Shown piece by piece: positions 7,608 to 15,499 of a stretch of 17,612 bases of DNA. The position numbers and the translations under genes are program-made. Origin of the DNA: an uncultured Ruminococcus sp. Its GTDB lineage: Bacteria > Bacillota > Clostridia > Oscillospirales > Ruminococcaceae. The first letter of the stretch is position 1. Every line of letters starts with the position of its first letter. Location: positions 1 to 17,612 of the forward strand of contig UQQA01000039.1 in the NCBI GenBank assembly GCA_900543105.1. Direction: 5' to 3'. Below the pieces are notes generated by a model. That model was not told where the DNA came from. It ran no database searches and saw only the letters and a program-made list of their open reading frames with translations.

Positions 7608-7620
7608 TTTGCTCCCTCCT
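7605..7620 (-). promoter_or_regulatory. Shine-Dalgarno and ACG start of the MacB-core gene
   Basis: The minus strand reads AGGAGG (7620-7615), 7 nt, then ACG (7607-7605), with no ATG, GTG or TTG within the normal distance. This decides the start of the downstream frame. ACG could be a genuine weak start, a start-codon mutation, or a base-calling error for ATG. Confidence 0.65.
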
Positions 7621-7639
7621 TTCAGATGATGACCTTTTA

Positions 7640-9580
7640 TCAGTCATCAACAAGACGAACCTGATCGCCTGCGTTGATAGGCTTTGTCGAAGTGGAAATA
7701 ATGAAGTCGCTCTGAACAACGCCCGTTACGGCTGTGTTCACGCCGTCCGAAGCGAGGACTGTGATATCCGCGCGCTTTGCGATATATCTGTTGCCGAGGG
7801 GACTGCTCTTTGCAACGACCGTGAGAACGAACTTGCCGTTCGAGTCCTCCTTGATAGCGTTGTTCGGAATGATACATTCATACGGCTGACCCTTTCCGCC
7901 GAGAACGAGCTGTAATGACTGTCCCGGAGTGACATCACCCGTGACATCGAAAACAAGCTGTTTTTTCTGCGAATCCGACTGGTCTGCCTTTATCTGAGTG
8001 AGCTTCGCCTGAGCTTCGCCGCCCCAGAAATACTGGATATCCGCATTGTCGCCGACCTTGACCTTTTTTGCCTGATCGAGCGTTACGGAGAAGCTTGCCG
8101 TGTAGCCCTTTTCAGTCATTTCGATAGATGCTACGGAAGTACCCGATTCAAGCGTTTCGCCTGCAACTATCTTCATCGAACTGATAACGCCTGCGACCTG
8201 AGCTGTTATCTCGCCGCCTGCCGCATCAGCCTTGAGCTTTTCGACCTTTTCTTCAAGGCGCTTGATATCTCTCTGCAAAGCCTCTGTTGCGATATCGTCT
8301 TTTCCTGCCGCAACAAGGTCGTCCTTCTGTTTTTTCTGAAGAGCGAGCCTCTGGCTTTCAAGATCGCGCTCCTTTGATTCGATCGAGTTGATAGTTTCAA
8401 GGTCTGCATCAGCCTGCGTCTTGTCAAGCTTTACATCTTCGATCTCAGCTTTTACATTGTCAAGCTCATTGTTTTTCTTATCAGCCTTTGCCTTGACGGA
8501 TTTCTTTTCGGCATTGAGCTTTTTGCTGACCTCTATCTTTTTGAGATTGAGCTTGTTTTCTGCATTCGTGAAACTGTTTGTAAAAGTTGTCTGATTGTTT
8601 GTTGCAGTCTTGAGCTTCTGACTGATAAGATTGCTCGTTGTCTGCTTGTTGTAAAGTTCATAAAGCTCAGATCTTGCCTTGCCGAGATCTGTATTTGTAT
8701 CACTTATGCTCTGATTGATACTGATAATATCTGCTTTGTCATCAAAAAGTGCGTCCAGATATTTCTGATTGAGCGAAGAAAGCTGTGATTGAAGCTTTTC
8801 TATCTCTGCCTGCTTGTTGATGATATCTTCATTGGTAACTTCCTTGCCAAGCTCCTTGGTGATCTGCTCGACCTTCTTATCGTATTTTTCCTTTTCCGCC
8901 TTGTATTTTACAACATTGTCATAAAGCGGAGAAAGCTCCTTGCTGTAAACATCATCGAGTGATTCATAGTCATCACTGCTGAGTGCCGTGAGCTGTTCGG
9001 TAATGTGTGTAAGCTCATCTTCAAAAGCCTTACTCTCTTTGGTGAGTTCGTTGCTCTGCTTTGTGAGGTCGTTTATCTTATCTTCAAGGGCTTTCTGCTC
9101 ATCGAGCTTTTTTAGATAATCATCACTTCCGCCAAGGCTCTCTTTTAGTCTTGCGATATCCTCCTGAAGATTTTTTATCGAAAGCTCATCGGCGGAATAA
9201 TCAACGCCTGCATCAAGGAGCTTCGTTCTGTATTCGTCCTGCTTGGCTTCGAGATCGCTCTGAGCCTGCTGGAGATCGGGGCTTTCGCCCTCTTCAAAGC
9301 GGAGAAGCACCTGACCCTTTTCAACGGTATCGCCCTGCTTTACCTCAACAGCCTGAACGACCCTTGATGCACCCGTGTACTTCACTTCGTACTGCTGTGC
9401 GGCTTCGACCGTGGCTGTTCCTCTTATCTGCTCGGAAAGACTTCCGCTCTGCACATATTTTGCCGAGACCTCGGGCAGAGAATAGTTCATTATAGTATTT
9501 GAAAAAAACGTCAGCAGGAGCATTATCGTGAGAAAAATTATTGCCGCCGTTTTCACCCATTCACGTCTTTTATTTTCCAT
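7640..9580 (-). CDS. HlyD/RND-type membrane-fusion adaptor with long coiled coil
   Basis: The 646-residue product has a membrane anchor at about 11-31. A first half of a biotinyl-lipoyl-like domain (about 45-95, with VEVKQGDTVEKGQVLLRF) follows. An unusually long, Lys/Glu/Gln/Leu-rich coiled coil runs to about 455. Then come the second lipoyl half (GEITAQVAGVISSMKIVAGE), a beta-barrel (about 490-560) and a membrane-proximal domain. This order is diagnostic of HlyD/MacA-type adaptors, which link a MacB-like transporter to outside components; Gram-positive versions extend into the cell wall. The ~360-residue coiled coil is much longer than in typical Gram-positive MacA homologues. The ATG is preceded by GGAGGT with a 6-nt spacer. 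It lies between sugar-type permease genes and the MacB-core gene, co-directional and closely spaced (31 and 32 bp gaps), so it is probably co-transcribed. Confidence 0.9.
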   Translation of the reverse strand: MENKRREWVKTAAIIFLTIMLLLTFFSNTIMNYSLPEVSAKYVQSGSLSEQIRGTATVEAAQQYEVKYTGASRVVQAVEVKQGDTVEKGQVLLRFEEGESPDLQQAQSDLEAKQDEYRTKLLDAGVDYSADELSIKNLQEDIARLKESLGGSDDYLKKLDEQKALEDKINDLTKQSNELTKESKAFEDELTHITEQLTALSSDDYESLDDVYSKELSPLYDNVVKYKAEKEKYDKKVEQITKELGKEVTNEDIINKQAEIEKLQSQLSSLNQKYLDALFDDKADIISINQSISDTNTDLGKARSELYELYNKQTTSNLISQKLKTATNNQTTFTNSFTNAENKLNLKKIEVSKKLNAEKKSVKAKADKKNNELDNVKAEIEDVKLDKTQADADLETINSIESKERDLESQRLALQKKQKDDLVAAGKDDIATEALQRDIKRLEEKVEKLKADAAGGEITAQVAGVISSMKIVAGETLESGTSVASIEMTEKGYTASFSVTLDQAKKVKVGDNADIQYFWGGEAQAKLTQIKADQSDSQKKQLVFDVTGDVTPGQSLQLVLGGKGQPYECIIPNNAIKEDSNGKFVLTVVAKSSPLGNRYIAKRADITVLASDGVNTAVTGVVQSDFIISTSTKPINAGDQVRLVDD

Positions 9581-9611
9581 TTATGTACCTCCATCTGAAG
9601 ATCATCAGATA

Positions 9612-10544
9612 TTAACCCTTGATGCCGCCCGAATATGCAATTCCCTCAACGAGATAATCCTCGCCGTAAAGGAACATAAGCAGCGTGGGTATCATATATA
9701 TCGTCGCAACAGCGAACGCAAGACCTATCTCGCCCGAATTTATCCTCGAAAGGAAAACGGACAGCGGATAAAGGCTTTCGTCCGAAAGAAGAATGAGCGG
9801 CTGTTCGACCATATTCCAGTAATCGATGAAAACAAGTATTATTACCGAGAATATAACGCTCTTGCAAAGCGGAAGCGCAATATAGCGGAATATCTGCATT
9901 TCCCCTGCACCGTCAAGCTTTGCCGCCTCAATAAGTGATTCGGGTATTCGCTTCATCACCTTTGTCAGCAGGAACACCGAGTATGGCGTGAACACCGCAG
10001 GCAGTATTATCGCCCAACGCGTGTTGAGTATCCCGAGCTTATCCGCAACAAGGTAGTTCGGAACGAGCGTTACCTGATACGGCATCATCATTACTATTAC
10101 ATATACGAAGAAAAGTATCTCTTTCAGCCTGCCTTTGAGCCGCGCGAAGCCGTAAGAGGCGAACGCCGCAACCGCAAGCTGGAATATAACTATCGGAACA
10201 ACGAGTATCACCGAGTTCCAGAATTTCAGCAGATAATCGGGGCTCTTGAAAAGCACCGTGAAATACTGCGAGAATGAGACCATATCGGGGATAAATTTCA
10301 GATTCACCTTTTCGGAGATGAACGTTTTTCCGCCCGATTCGGTCGTCGAGAATACCGAGCCGTAGTTCGCCGATATCTCCGAGGACGACATAAACGAGTT
10401 AGCTATCGTCAGCACGGTCGGCATAAGGAATATGAACGCTGCAACCGCCGCAAATATCGTCATCACCGCAAGACCTATCTTATTCTGCCGCAGTGTGAAT
10501 TTTTTTCTGCGAGGGGACTTTTTAACTGTATTTTCAGCTGTCAT
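9612..10544 (-). CDS. Carbohydrate-type ABC transporter permease (MalG/UgpE family)
   Basis: The 310-residue integral membrane protein has six predicted membrane segments after a basic N-terminus. The cytoplasmic EAA loop, SLIEAAKLDGAGEMQIFRYI followed by ALPL (about 205-229), is the ATPase-docking motif of CUT1 family importers. CUT1 permeases work as a pair with a solute-binding lipoprotein and an MsmK/UgpC-like ATPase. The partner permease is immediately upstream with a 4-nt ATGA overlap (10541-10544), implying translational coupling. No ATPase gene is in the window; in Firmicutes one shared ATPase can serve several such importers. The C-terminus (GIAYSGGIKG) is typical of the family. Confidence 0.92.
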   Translation of the reverse strand: MTAENTVKKSPRRKKFTLRQNKIGLAVMTIFAAVAAFIFLMPTVLTIANSFMSSSEISANYGSVFSTTESGGKTFISEKVNLKFIPDMVSFSQYFTVLFKSPDYLLKFWNSVILVVPIVIFQLAVAAFASYGFARLKGRLKEILFFVYVIVMMMPYQVTLVPNYLVADKLGILNTRWAIILPAVFTPYSVFLLTKVMKRIPESLIEAAKLDGAGEMQIFRYIALPLCKSVIFSVIILVFIDYWNMVEQPLILLSDESLYPLSVFLSRINSGEIGLAFAVATIYMIPTLLMFLYGEDYLVEGIAYSGGIKG

Positions 10545-11485
10545 TCCGTATCCTCCCCGAACTTATTTTCAGCAACGAACAGCAGCGCAAGTATCACAAT
10601 GATAACTATCGACATTATTATCGCCGCCGCCGAAAGCTTCTGATAATCAAGCTTTCGGAACGTGTTGTTCATAAAGTGCTGGAGCATATATATCGAGTCG
10701 TATGGGTAGTCGCCCGTGAGAAGATAGACCTCACGGAAGACCTTGAACGAGTTTATCAGCGAAAGTATCGCAACGAAAAGTATCGTCGGCGAAAGGTGAC
10801 GGAGCTTTATGTGGAAGAACTTGTACCATGCGCCCGCACCCTCCAGCGTTGCAACTTCGAGCTGATCCTTTGATATCCCTCCGAGCGCCGACAGGAACAG
10901 TATCATATTGTAGCCGAGGTTTTTCCATAGAAAAAGCACAGTTACCACTATCATTGCCTTGTCGGATTTGAGCCAGTCTATCCTGTCAACGCCGAACTTT
11001 GAAATAATTTCGTTGAGCGTTCCGTTGTAGTGGAAAATTACCTGCCATATAAGTACGACCGAAGCAACGGGAACCATCATCGGACAGAGGAAGCTTGCTC
11101 TGAACTGGCTGACGAGCGGTATCTTCGCATCGAGAAGCATCGCAAGTGCCAATCCCAGCACAACAGCAAGCGGAACGGACGTGAGCGAGAATTTCAGCGT
11201 GTTTATAGCCGCTCTCTTGAATGCGCTGTTTTTCAGCAGGCTTATGTAGTTGTCGAGGAACACAAAATCCTTGTTTATCGGATTGTCAACGACCGAGTAA
11301 TAAAGAATTACCATAAACGGCACTATAAAAAATATCATAACGCCGATAAAGCTCGGTCCGATGCAGGCTATCGGGAACGCCTTGGACTTTAAAGAAACCT
11401 TAGGCGGCTTTTCGCGAACCTTTTTTTCGCGCCGCACGTTATTTATATCAGGCTTTGCGCCTATTTTCTTCATTTTATTTTTCAT
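10541..11485 (-). CDS. Carbohydrate-type ABC transporter permease (MalF/UgpA family)
   Basis: The 314-residue product has a basic ~35-residue cytoplasmic N-terminus, then six predicted membrane segments. The EAA loop (DQLEVATLEGAGAWYKFFHI, about 200-219) has V in place of the second residue of EAA. It is the first gene of the operon and partner of the MalG-type permease that it overlaps by 4 nt. The assigned ATG at 11485 has GGGAG abutting it, too close to work well. The second in-frame ATG, four codons on at 11473, has the same sequence 12 nt upstream, so the true start could be either. A promoter is seen at 11525-11553. Confidence 0.92.
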   Translation of the reverse strand: MKNKMKKIGAKPDINNVRREKKVREKPPKVSLKSKAFPIACIGPSFIGVMIFFIVPFMVILYYSVVDNPINKDFVFLDNYISLLKNSAFKRAAINTLKFSLTSVPLAVVLGLALAMLLDAKIPLVSQFRASFLCPMMVPVASVVLIWQVIFHYNGTLNEIISKFGVDRIDWLKSDKAMIVVTVLFLWKNLGYNMILFLSALGGISKDQLEVATLEGAGAWYKFFHIKLRHLSPTILFVAILSLINSFKVFREVYLLTGDYPYDSIYMLQHFMNNTFRKLDYQKLSAAAIIMSIVIIVILALLFVAENKFGEDTE

Positions 11486-11524
11486 CTCCCTGACGAAAAC
11501 TCTTACGTCATTATTCTGTTTTAC

Positions 11525-11553
11525 ATTATAACATACTTACTTTCGTTTTTCCA
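11525..11553 (-). promoter_or_regulatory. Promoter of the permease/HlyD/MacB-core/SBP operon
   Basis: On the minus strand, TGGAAA (11553-11548) and a consensus TATAAT (11530-11525) are separated by 17 bp. TG one base before the -10 makes it an extended -10. The expected start is near 11518, giving a leader of about 33 nt. The rest of 11554-11731 is AT-rich and must hold the promoter of the divergent VTC operon. A TATAAT at 11649-11654 lies there, but I could not find a good -35 for it. Confidence 0.55.
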
Positions 11554-11731
11554 CATTAAACATAAACTGTAATCTAATTTTAAACATTTCGCCGAAAAAG
11601 AAGCTTTTGTTACCGTTTTGAAATAAATTTTGCCAACTTTTTGTACTTTATAATTTTCTAAGGCTGTTCTAAGGTTCGGGCTTTATACTTTAAATCAAAG
11701 TTAAGCATAGATTAGATCTAACGAAAGGAAG

Positions 11732-12406
11732 ATGAAATTGGAGCAGAAATTCCGTCACGAATATAAACATTCGATAACCGCTGCCGATATGACAACGCTC
11801 CGTATGCGGCTCTCCGCGGTTATGCAGCACGACATCTTCACCGTCGGCGGAAAATATTTTATACGAAGTCTTTACTTCGACAATATTTTCGACAAGGCTT
11901 TGCTCGAAAAGCTCAACGGTGTTAATCAGCGTGAAAAGTTCCGTATCCGTTACTACAACGGCGACACGTCCTTTATCCGACTTGAAAAAAAGTCAAAGTT
12001 CGGAGGGCTTTCCTCAAAGCAGAGCGCGCCGCTGACATACGAACAGGCTGACCTGCTCGCACGGGGAATTCCCGTTCGTGACAGCAAAAACGAGCTTATC
12101 AATGAACTTGCGTTCAAAATGGACACCCAGCTTCTGAAGCCGAAAACGATAGTTGATTACACGCGTGAGGCGTTCGTTTATCCTGCGGGAAATGTCCGCG
12201 TAACGCTCGACTATGACATCCGCACGGGAATGGACTCGACCGAGCTTCTTGACCCGAACTGTGTGACCGTTTCCTCGGGCGGAGACATTATCCTCGAGGT
12301 AAAATGGGACGAATATCTCCCTTCGGCGATAGAACAAGCCGTTCAGCTCGGGAGCAGACAGACTTCGTCCTTTTCCAAATACGCCGCCTGTCGGATCTAC
12401 GGATAA
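11732..12406 (+). CDS. VTC-domain protein (polyphosphate polymerase-like)
   Basis: The 224-residue product matches the VTC/CYTH-type tunnel domain: HEYKHS near 10, RSLYFDN near 45, REKFRIRYYN near 67, RLEKKSK near 83, KTIVDYTREAF near 138, NVRVTLDYDIRT near 154, ILEVKWDEYLP near 187 and SSFSKYAACR near 212. In yeast Vtc4 this fold polymerises ATP gamma-phosphate into polyphosphate, using basic tunnel residues and a metal-binding Glu. The counterparts visible here are R71/R73, K86/K87, R156 and E189. The protein is cytosolic and lacks the SPX and membrane parts of Vtc4. It is the first of three co-directional genes with the DUF4956 and CotH genes. The ATG has AGGA only 2 nt away, whereas an in-frame TTG at 11738 has the same element 8 nt upstream and may be the real start. 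Activity is inferred from the family. Confidence 0.88.
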   Translation: MKLEQKFRHEYKHSITAADMTTLRMRLSAVMQHDIFTVGGKYFIRSLYFDNIFDKALLEKLNGVNQREKFRIRYYNGDTSFIRLEKKSKFGGLSSKQSAPLTYEQADLLARGIPVRDSKNELINELAFKMDTQLLKPKTIVDYTREAFVYPAGNVRVTLDYDIRTGMDSTELLDPNCVTVSSGGDIILEVKWDEYLPSAIEQAVQLGSRQTSSFSKYAACRIYG

Positions 12407-12434
12407 ACATACTATTATAAAGGAGTAATAAACA

Positions 12435-13106
12435 ATGACCTTCAACGATATTTTTAAATCAAGCTTTCTCGAAAATGTTACAAGCGTGAACCTGCTCGAT
12501 ATGGCAATTTCGCTCGTACTGGCATTCGGACTCGGACTTTTCATTTTTTTCGTTTATAAAAAGACCTACTCGGGAGTGATGTATTCCTCGGGCTTCGGCG
12601 TAACGCTCATCGCGCTTACGATGATAACCAACCTTGTTATCCTCGCCGTGACTTCAAACGTTGTTCTTTCGCTCGGTATGGTCGGCGCACTTTCCATCGT
12701 CCGTTTCCGCACGGCTATAAAAGAACCTCTTGATATCGCATTCCTCTTCTGGTCGATAGCCGCAGGCATCGTCCTCGCCGCAGGAATGATACCTCTCGCC
12801 GTTATCGGCAGCATCATCATCGGCGCAGTCCTTATCATCTTCGTAAATAAAAAAGCACACATCAATCCTTACATTGCCGTTATCAAATGCGACAGCCACG
12901 AAAGCGAAGCTGCTGCTCACGAATTTCTCACCAAGCAGACCCAGCGCTGCACCGTCAAGAGCAAGACCGCTGTAAACGGCGCAGTTGAAGTCAACTACGA
13001 AATTCGCCTTAAAGATGACAACACCGACTTCGTGAATATACTCTCCGAGATGAACGGCGTCCGGAGTGCTGTCCTTGTAAGCTTCAACGGCGAATATATG
13101 GGATAA
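12435..13106 (+). CDS. DUF4956 family membrane protein
   Basis: The 223-residue product has about four membrane segments in residues 20-137. The hallmark motif of DUF4956, GALSIVRFRTAIKEPLDIAF (about 84-103), lies on the loop before the third or fourth segment. A soluble C-terminal domain (about 140-223) has a beta-alpha-beta pattern. Function is not established; the family is regularly found next to VTC-domain and CotH genes. By analogy with eukaryotic VTC, whose membrane part conducts nascent polyphosphate, it could be the membrane partner of the upstream VTC protein. This is inference. The start is supported by AAAGGAG 10 nt before the ATG. It lies 28 bp after the VTC gene and 16 bp before the CotH gene. 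Confidence 0.9.
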   Translation: MTFNDIFKSSFLENVTSVNLLDMAISLVLAFGLGLFIFFVYKKTYSGVMYSSGFGVTLIALTMITNLVILAVTSNVVLSLGMVGALSIVRFRTAIKEPLDIAFLFWSIAAGIVLAAGMIPLAVIGSIIIGAVLIIFVNKKAHINPYIAVIKCDSHESEAAAHEFLTKQTQRCTVKSKTAVNGAVEVNYEIRLKDDNTDFVNILSEMNGVRSAVLVSFNGEYMG

Positions 13107-13122
13107 ACCAGGAGAAAAAACA

Positions 13123-15126
13123 ATGTCAACAAGCAAACACTTTAACAGAATATGCGCGGTCGTTATGGTTTTATGTCTTGCCGTCACGCTTATGCTCTGC
13201 TTCCCCGACGCTGTCGGTATTCAAGCCGCCCCGAAAACGCTCGGCTATGAATCGCGGCTCTTCGACACGTCTTATGTACACTCCATTGATATCGTTATGG
13301 ACGATTGGGACAGCTTTGTTGAAAACTGCGAAAGCGAGGAATACGCCTCCTGCGCAGTTGTTATCGACGGCGAAAGCTACAAAAACATTGCTATCCGTGC
13401 AAAGGGCAACACCTCACTGAGCCAAGTCGCAAACTACGGCAGCGACCGCTACAGCTTCAAGCTTGAATTCAACCATTACAGCGATGCAACGACCTACCAC
13501 GGTCTTGACAAGCTTTGCCTTAATAATATTATCCAAGACAACACCTATATGAAAGACTATCTTTGCTACACAATGATGAACTGCGCAGGCGTAAGCTCTC
13601 CGCTCTGCAGCTTTGCGTATATCACCGTAAACGGCGAGGACTGGGGACTTTATCTTGCCGTTGAAGCGGTCGAGGACAGCTTCCTTGAACGCAATTATGA
13701 CAGCACGGGCAACCTTTACAAGCCCGACAGTATGTCAATGGGCGGCGGCAGAGGAAACGGCAAGGACTTCGATCAGGACGATTTCGATCTCAGCAAATTT
13801 GACAAGTTCAACACCGAAAATTCCGGCAAAAACGCCACCTCGGACAGCACAGAAACTTCGTCAAAAAACAATTTTCAGCTGCCGCAAATGGGCAATTTCG
13901 GCGGTGGAAAAGGCAATAATGACGGCTTCGGCGGCATGGGTTCGGACGATGTGAAGCTTATCTACACCGATGATGATTTCGACAGCTATGAGAACATTTT
14001 CGACAGCGCCAAGACCGATATAACCGACTCCGACAAAGCACGGCTCATAAATTCGCTCAAAGTTCTGAACTCGGACGATGCGGCTTCGACCGTTGATGTC
14101 GATGCGGTGATAAAATATTTTGCCGTTCACAATTTCGTCTGCAATTTCGACAGCTACACAGGCTCGATGATACACAATTATTATCTCTACGAAAATGACG
14201 GCATATTATCGATGATACCTTGGGATTACAACCTCGCTTTCGGCGGCTTTGTCGGCGGCAGCGACAGCACTTCGATGATAAATTACCCTATCGACTCCCC
14301 CGTTTCGGGCGGAGATACAGATTCACGTCCAATGCTCGCCTGGATATTCGCCGATGAGGAATACACCGAGCTTTACCACGAAGCTTTTTCCGAATTCATC
14401 GCAAATTATTTCGAGAGCGGATATTTCGGGGAAGAAATTGATCGTGTGACCGCACTTATCTCACCTTATGTCGAAAAAGACCCGACAAAATTCTGCACCT
14501 ATGATGAGTTCACCGAGGGCGTTGCCGCACTCAAAGAATTCTGCACTCTCCGTGCGGAAAGCGTAAGAGCTCAGCTTGACGGAACTATCCCCTCCACCTC
14601 CGATGCGCAGTCCGAGGACAGCTCCGCACTTATCAGCGGCTCGTCCGTAAGCATAAACGCAATGGGTTCGATGAACGGCGGCAGACAGGACGGCGGTTTC
14701 GGCACTCCTACGAACGGAAATTTCGGCGATCTCAACGGAACTCCGCCAAAAATGCCGAATTCCGATAATTCGGACGGTCAGATTCCAAGCTTTGACGGCG
14801 AACCTCCCGAACTTCCGAGCAGTGAAGCTTCACAGACAGAGCCAAGCGGCAAAACCTCGGAAGATGCTTCTTCCGACCGACAGACCGATGAAAGCAACGA
14901 GACTTCGGAAACCACCGACAGCAACGAGCAAAACAGCGGCAATGCTTTTCCCTCGCCTGACCAAAACGGCAATAACGGTCAGAACAGACCTCAGATGCCG
15001 TCCGACGGCGGTTCGCCGGCTTCGGCTTCATCATCAAACACAAAAACCGTTGTTCTTCTCTGCATTTCCGCAGGTGCTTTGATAGCCGCTATACTGCTCA
15101 CGAGGATTTTTAAGGATAGGATATGA
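13123..15126 (+). CDS. CotH-type extracellular protein kinase, membrane anchored
   Basis: The 667-residue product starts with a signal peptide or anchor (about 10-36, possibly cut after QAA). The CotH kinase domain includes IRAKGNTSLS (about 91-100), YSFKLEFN, GEDWGLYLAVEAVEDSFLER (about 171-190), NFDSYTGS with candidate catalytic Asp343, HNYYLYEN, and IPWDYNLAFGG with candidate metal-binding Asp368. CotH in Bacillus subtilis phosphorylates serines of spore-coat proteins using ATP. A Gly/Asp/Asn-rich insert interrupts the kinase at about 206-275. Residues ~490-640 are a Ser/Thr/Pro/Gly/Asn/Glu-rich stalk, followed by a membrane helix (about 641-660) and basic tail RIFKDRI, with no LPXTG. The protein probably sits outside, anchored at its C-terminus. 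It is the last gene of the VTC-DUF4956-CotH operon, with AGGAG about 9 nt before the ATG. The substrate is unknown; the Ser/Thr-rich stalk is a possible self-substrate. Confidence 0.9.
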   Translation: MSTSKHFNRICAVVMVLCLAVTLMLCFPDAVGIQAAPKTLGYESRLFDTSYVHSIDIVMDDWDSFVENCESEEYASCAVVIDGESYKNIAIRAKGNTSLSQVANYGSDRYSFKLEFNHYSDATTYHGLDKLCLNNIIQDNTYMKDYLCYTMMNCAGVSSPLCSFAYITVNGEDWGLYLAVEAVEDSFLERNYDSTGNLYKPDSMSMGGGRGNGKDFDQDDFDLSKFDKFNTENSGKNATSDSTETSSKNNFQLPQMGNFGGGKGNNDGFGGMGSDDVKLIYTDDDFDSYENIFDSAKTDITDSDKARLINSLKVLNSDDAASTVDVDAVIKYFAVHNFVCNFDSYTGSMIHNYYLYENDGILSMIPWDYNLAFGGFVGGSDSTSMINYPIDSPVSGGDTDSRPMLAWIFADEEYTELYHEAFSEFIANYFESGYFGEEIDRVTALISPYVEKDPTKFCTYDEFTEGVAALKEFCTLRAESVRAQLDGTIPSTSDAQSEDSSALISGSSVSINAMGSMNGGRQDGGFGTPTNGNFGDLNGTPPKMPNSDNSDGQIPSFDGEPPELPSSEASQTEPSGKTSEDASSDRQTDESNETSETTDSNEQNSGNAFPSPDQNGNNGQNRPQMPSDGGSPASASSSNTKTVVLLCISAGALIAAILLTRIFKDRI

Positions 15127-15317
15127 GCTGTTTCAAAGATGTTACTGTTATGAACGATAAAATGTAAGTCGGGTCGGATATAGTGTTCCCCCCAACGCAA
15201 AAATGTCGGTTTCCGTTCATATCTCATAGCCGTTCAAACGATGTCGGCTTAAAACGCTCGTCGCTTCGCTCTGCGCATTTTTTCGCCGAGGATAGTTTGC
15301 TTTTGTAGGATAGAATT

Positions 15318-15398
15318 GGCGCAATTCACAATTTTTAGGTTTACAGATTGAATTTCTCATTTTCTGTTTTACCTTTTTGATGTGAATTGCGCCTTTTT
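15318..15398 (+). terminator. Long hairpin with T-tract
   Basis: GGCGCAATTCACA (15318-15330) pairs perfectly over 13 bp with TGTGAATTGCGCC (15381-15393) and is followed by five Ts. The 50-nt loop contains a second partial stem (AGGT..ACAGA against TCTGT..ACCT). It may be the intrinsic terminator of the VTC-DUF4956-CotH transcript, some 190 bp after the CotH stop, or the 3' end of a small RNA. Confidence 0.55.
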
Positions 15399-15499
15399 AG
15401 CTGTTAGTGATCTTGCTATTGCGGTAAGCTTTATGCTGTTAGTTTAGGGTATTTCGCTCTCTGCTAAAGGTCAAATTGACCTGCGACAAGGGACGCTGT

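Noticed and set aside
12654..13187. Minus-strand frame of 177 codons opposite DUF4956
   Set aside because: Antisense shadow; the plus frame has the DUF4956 hallmark motif and good ribosome binding sites.
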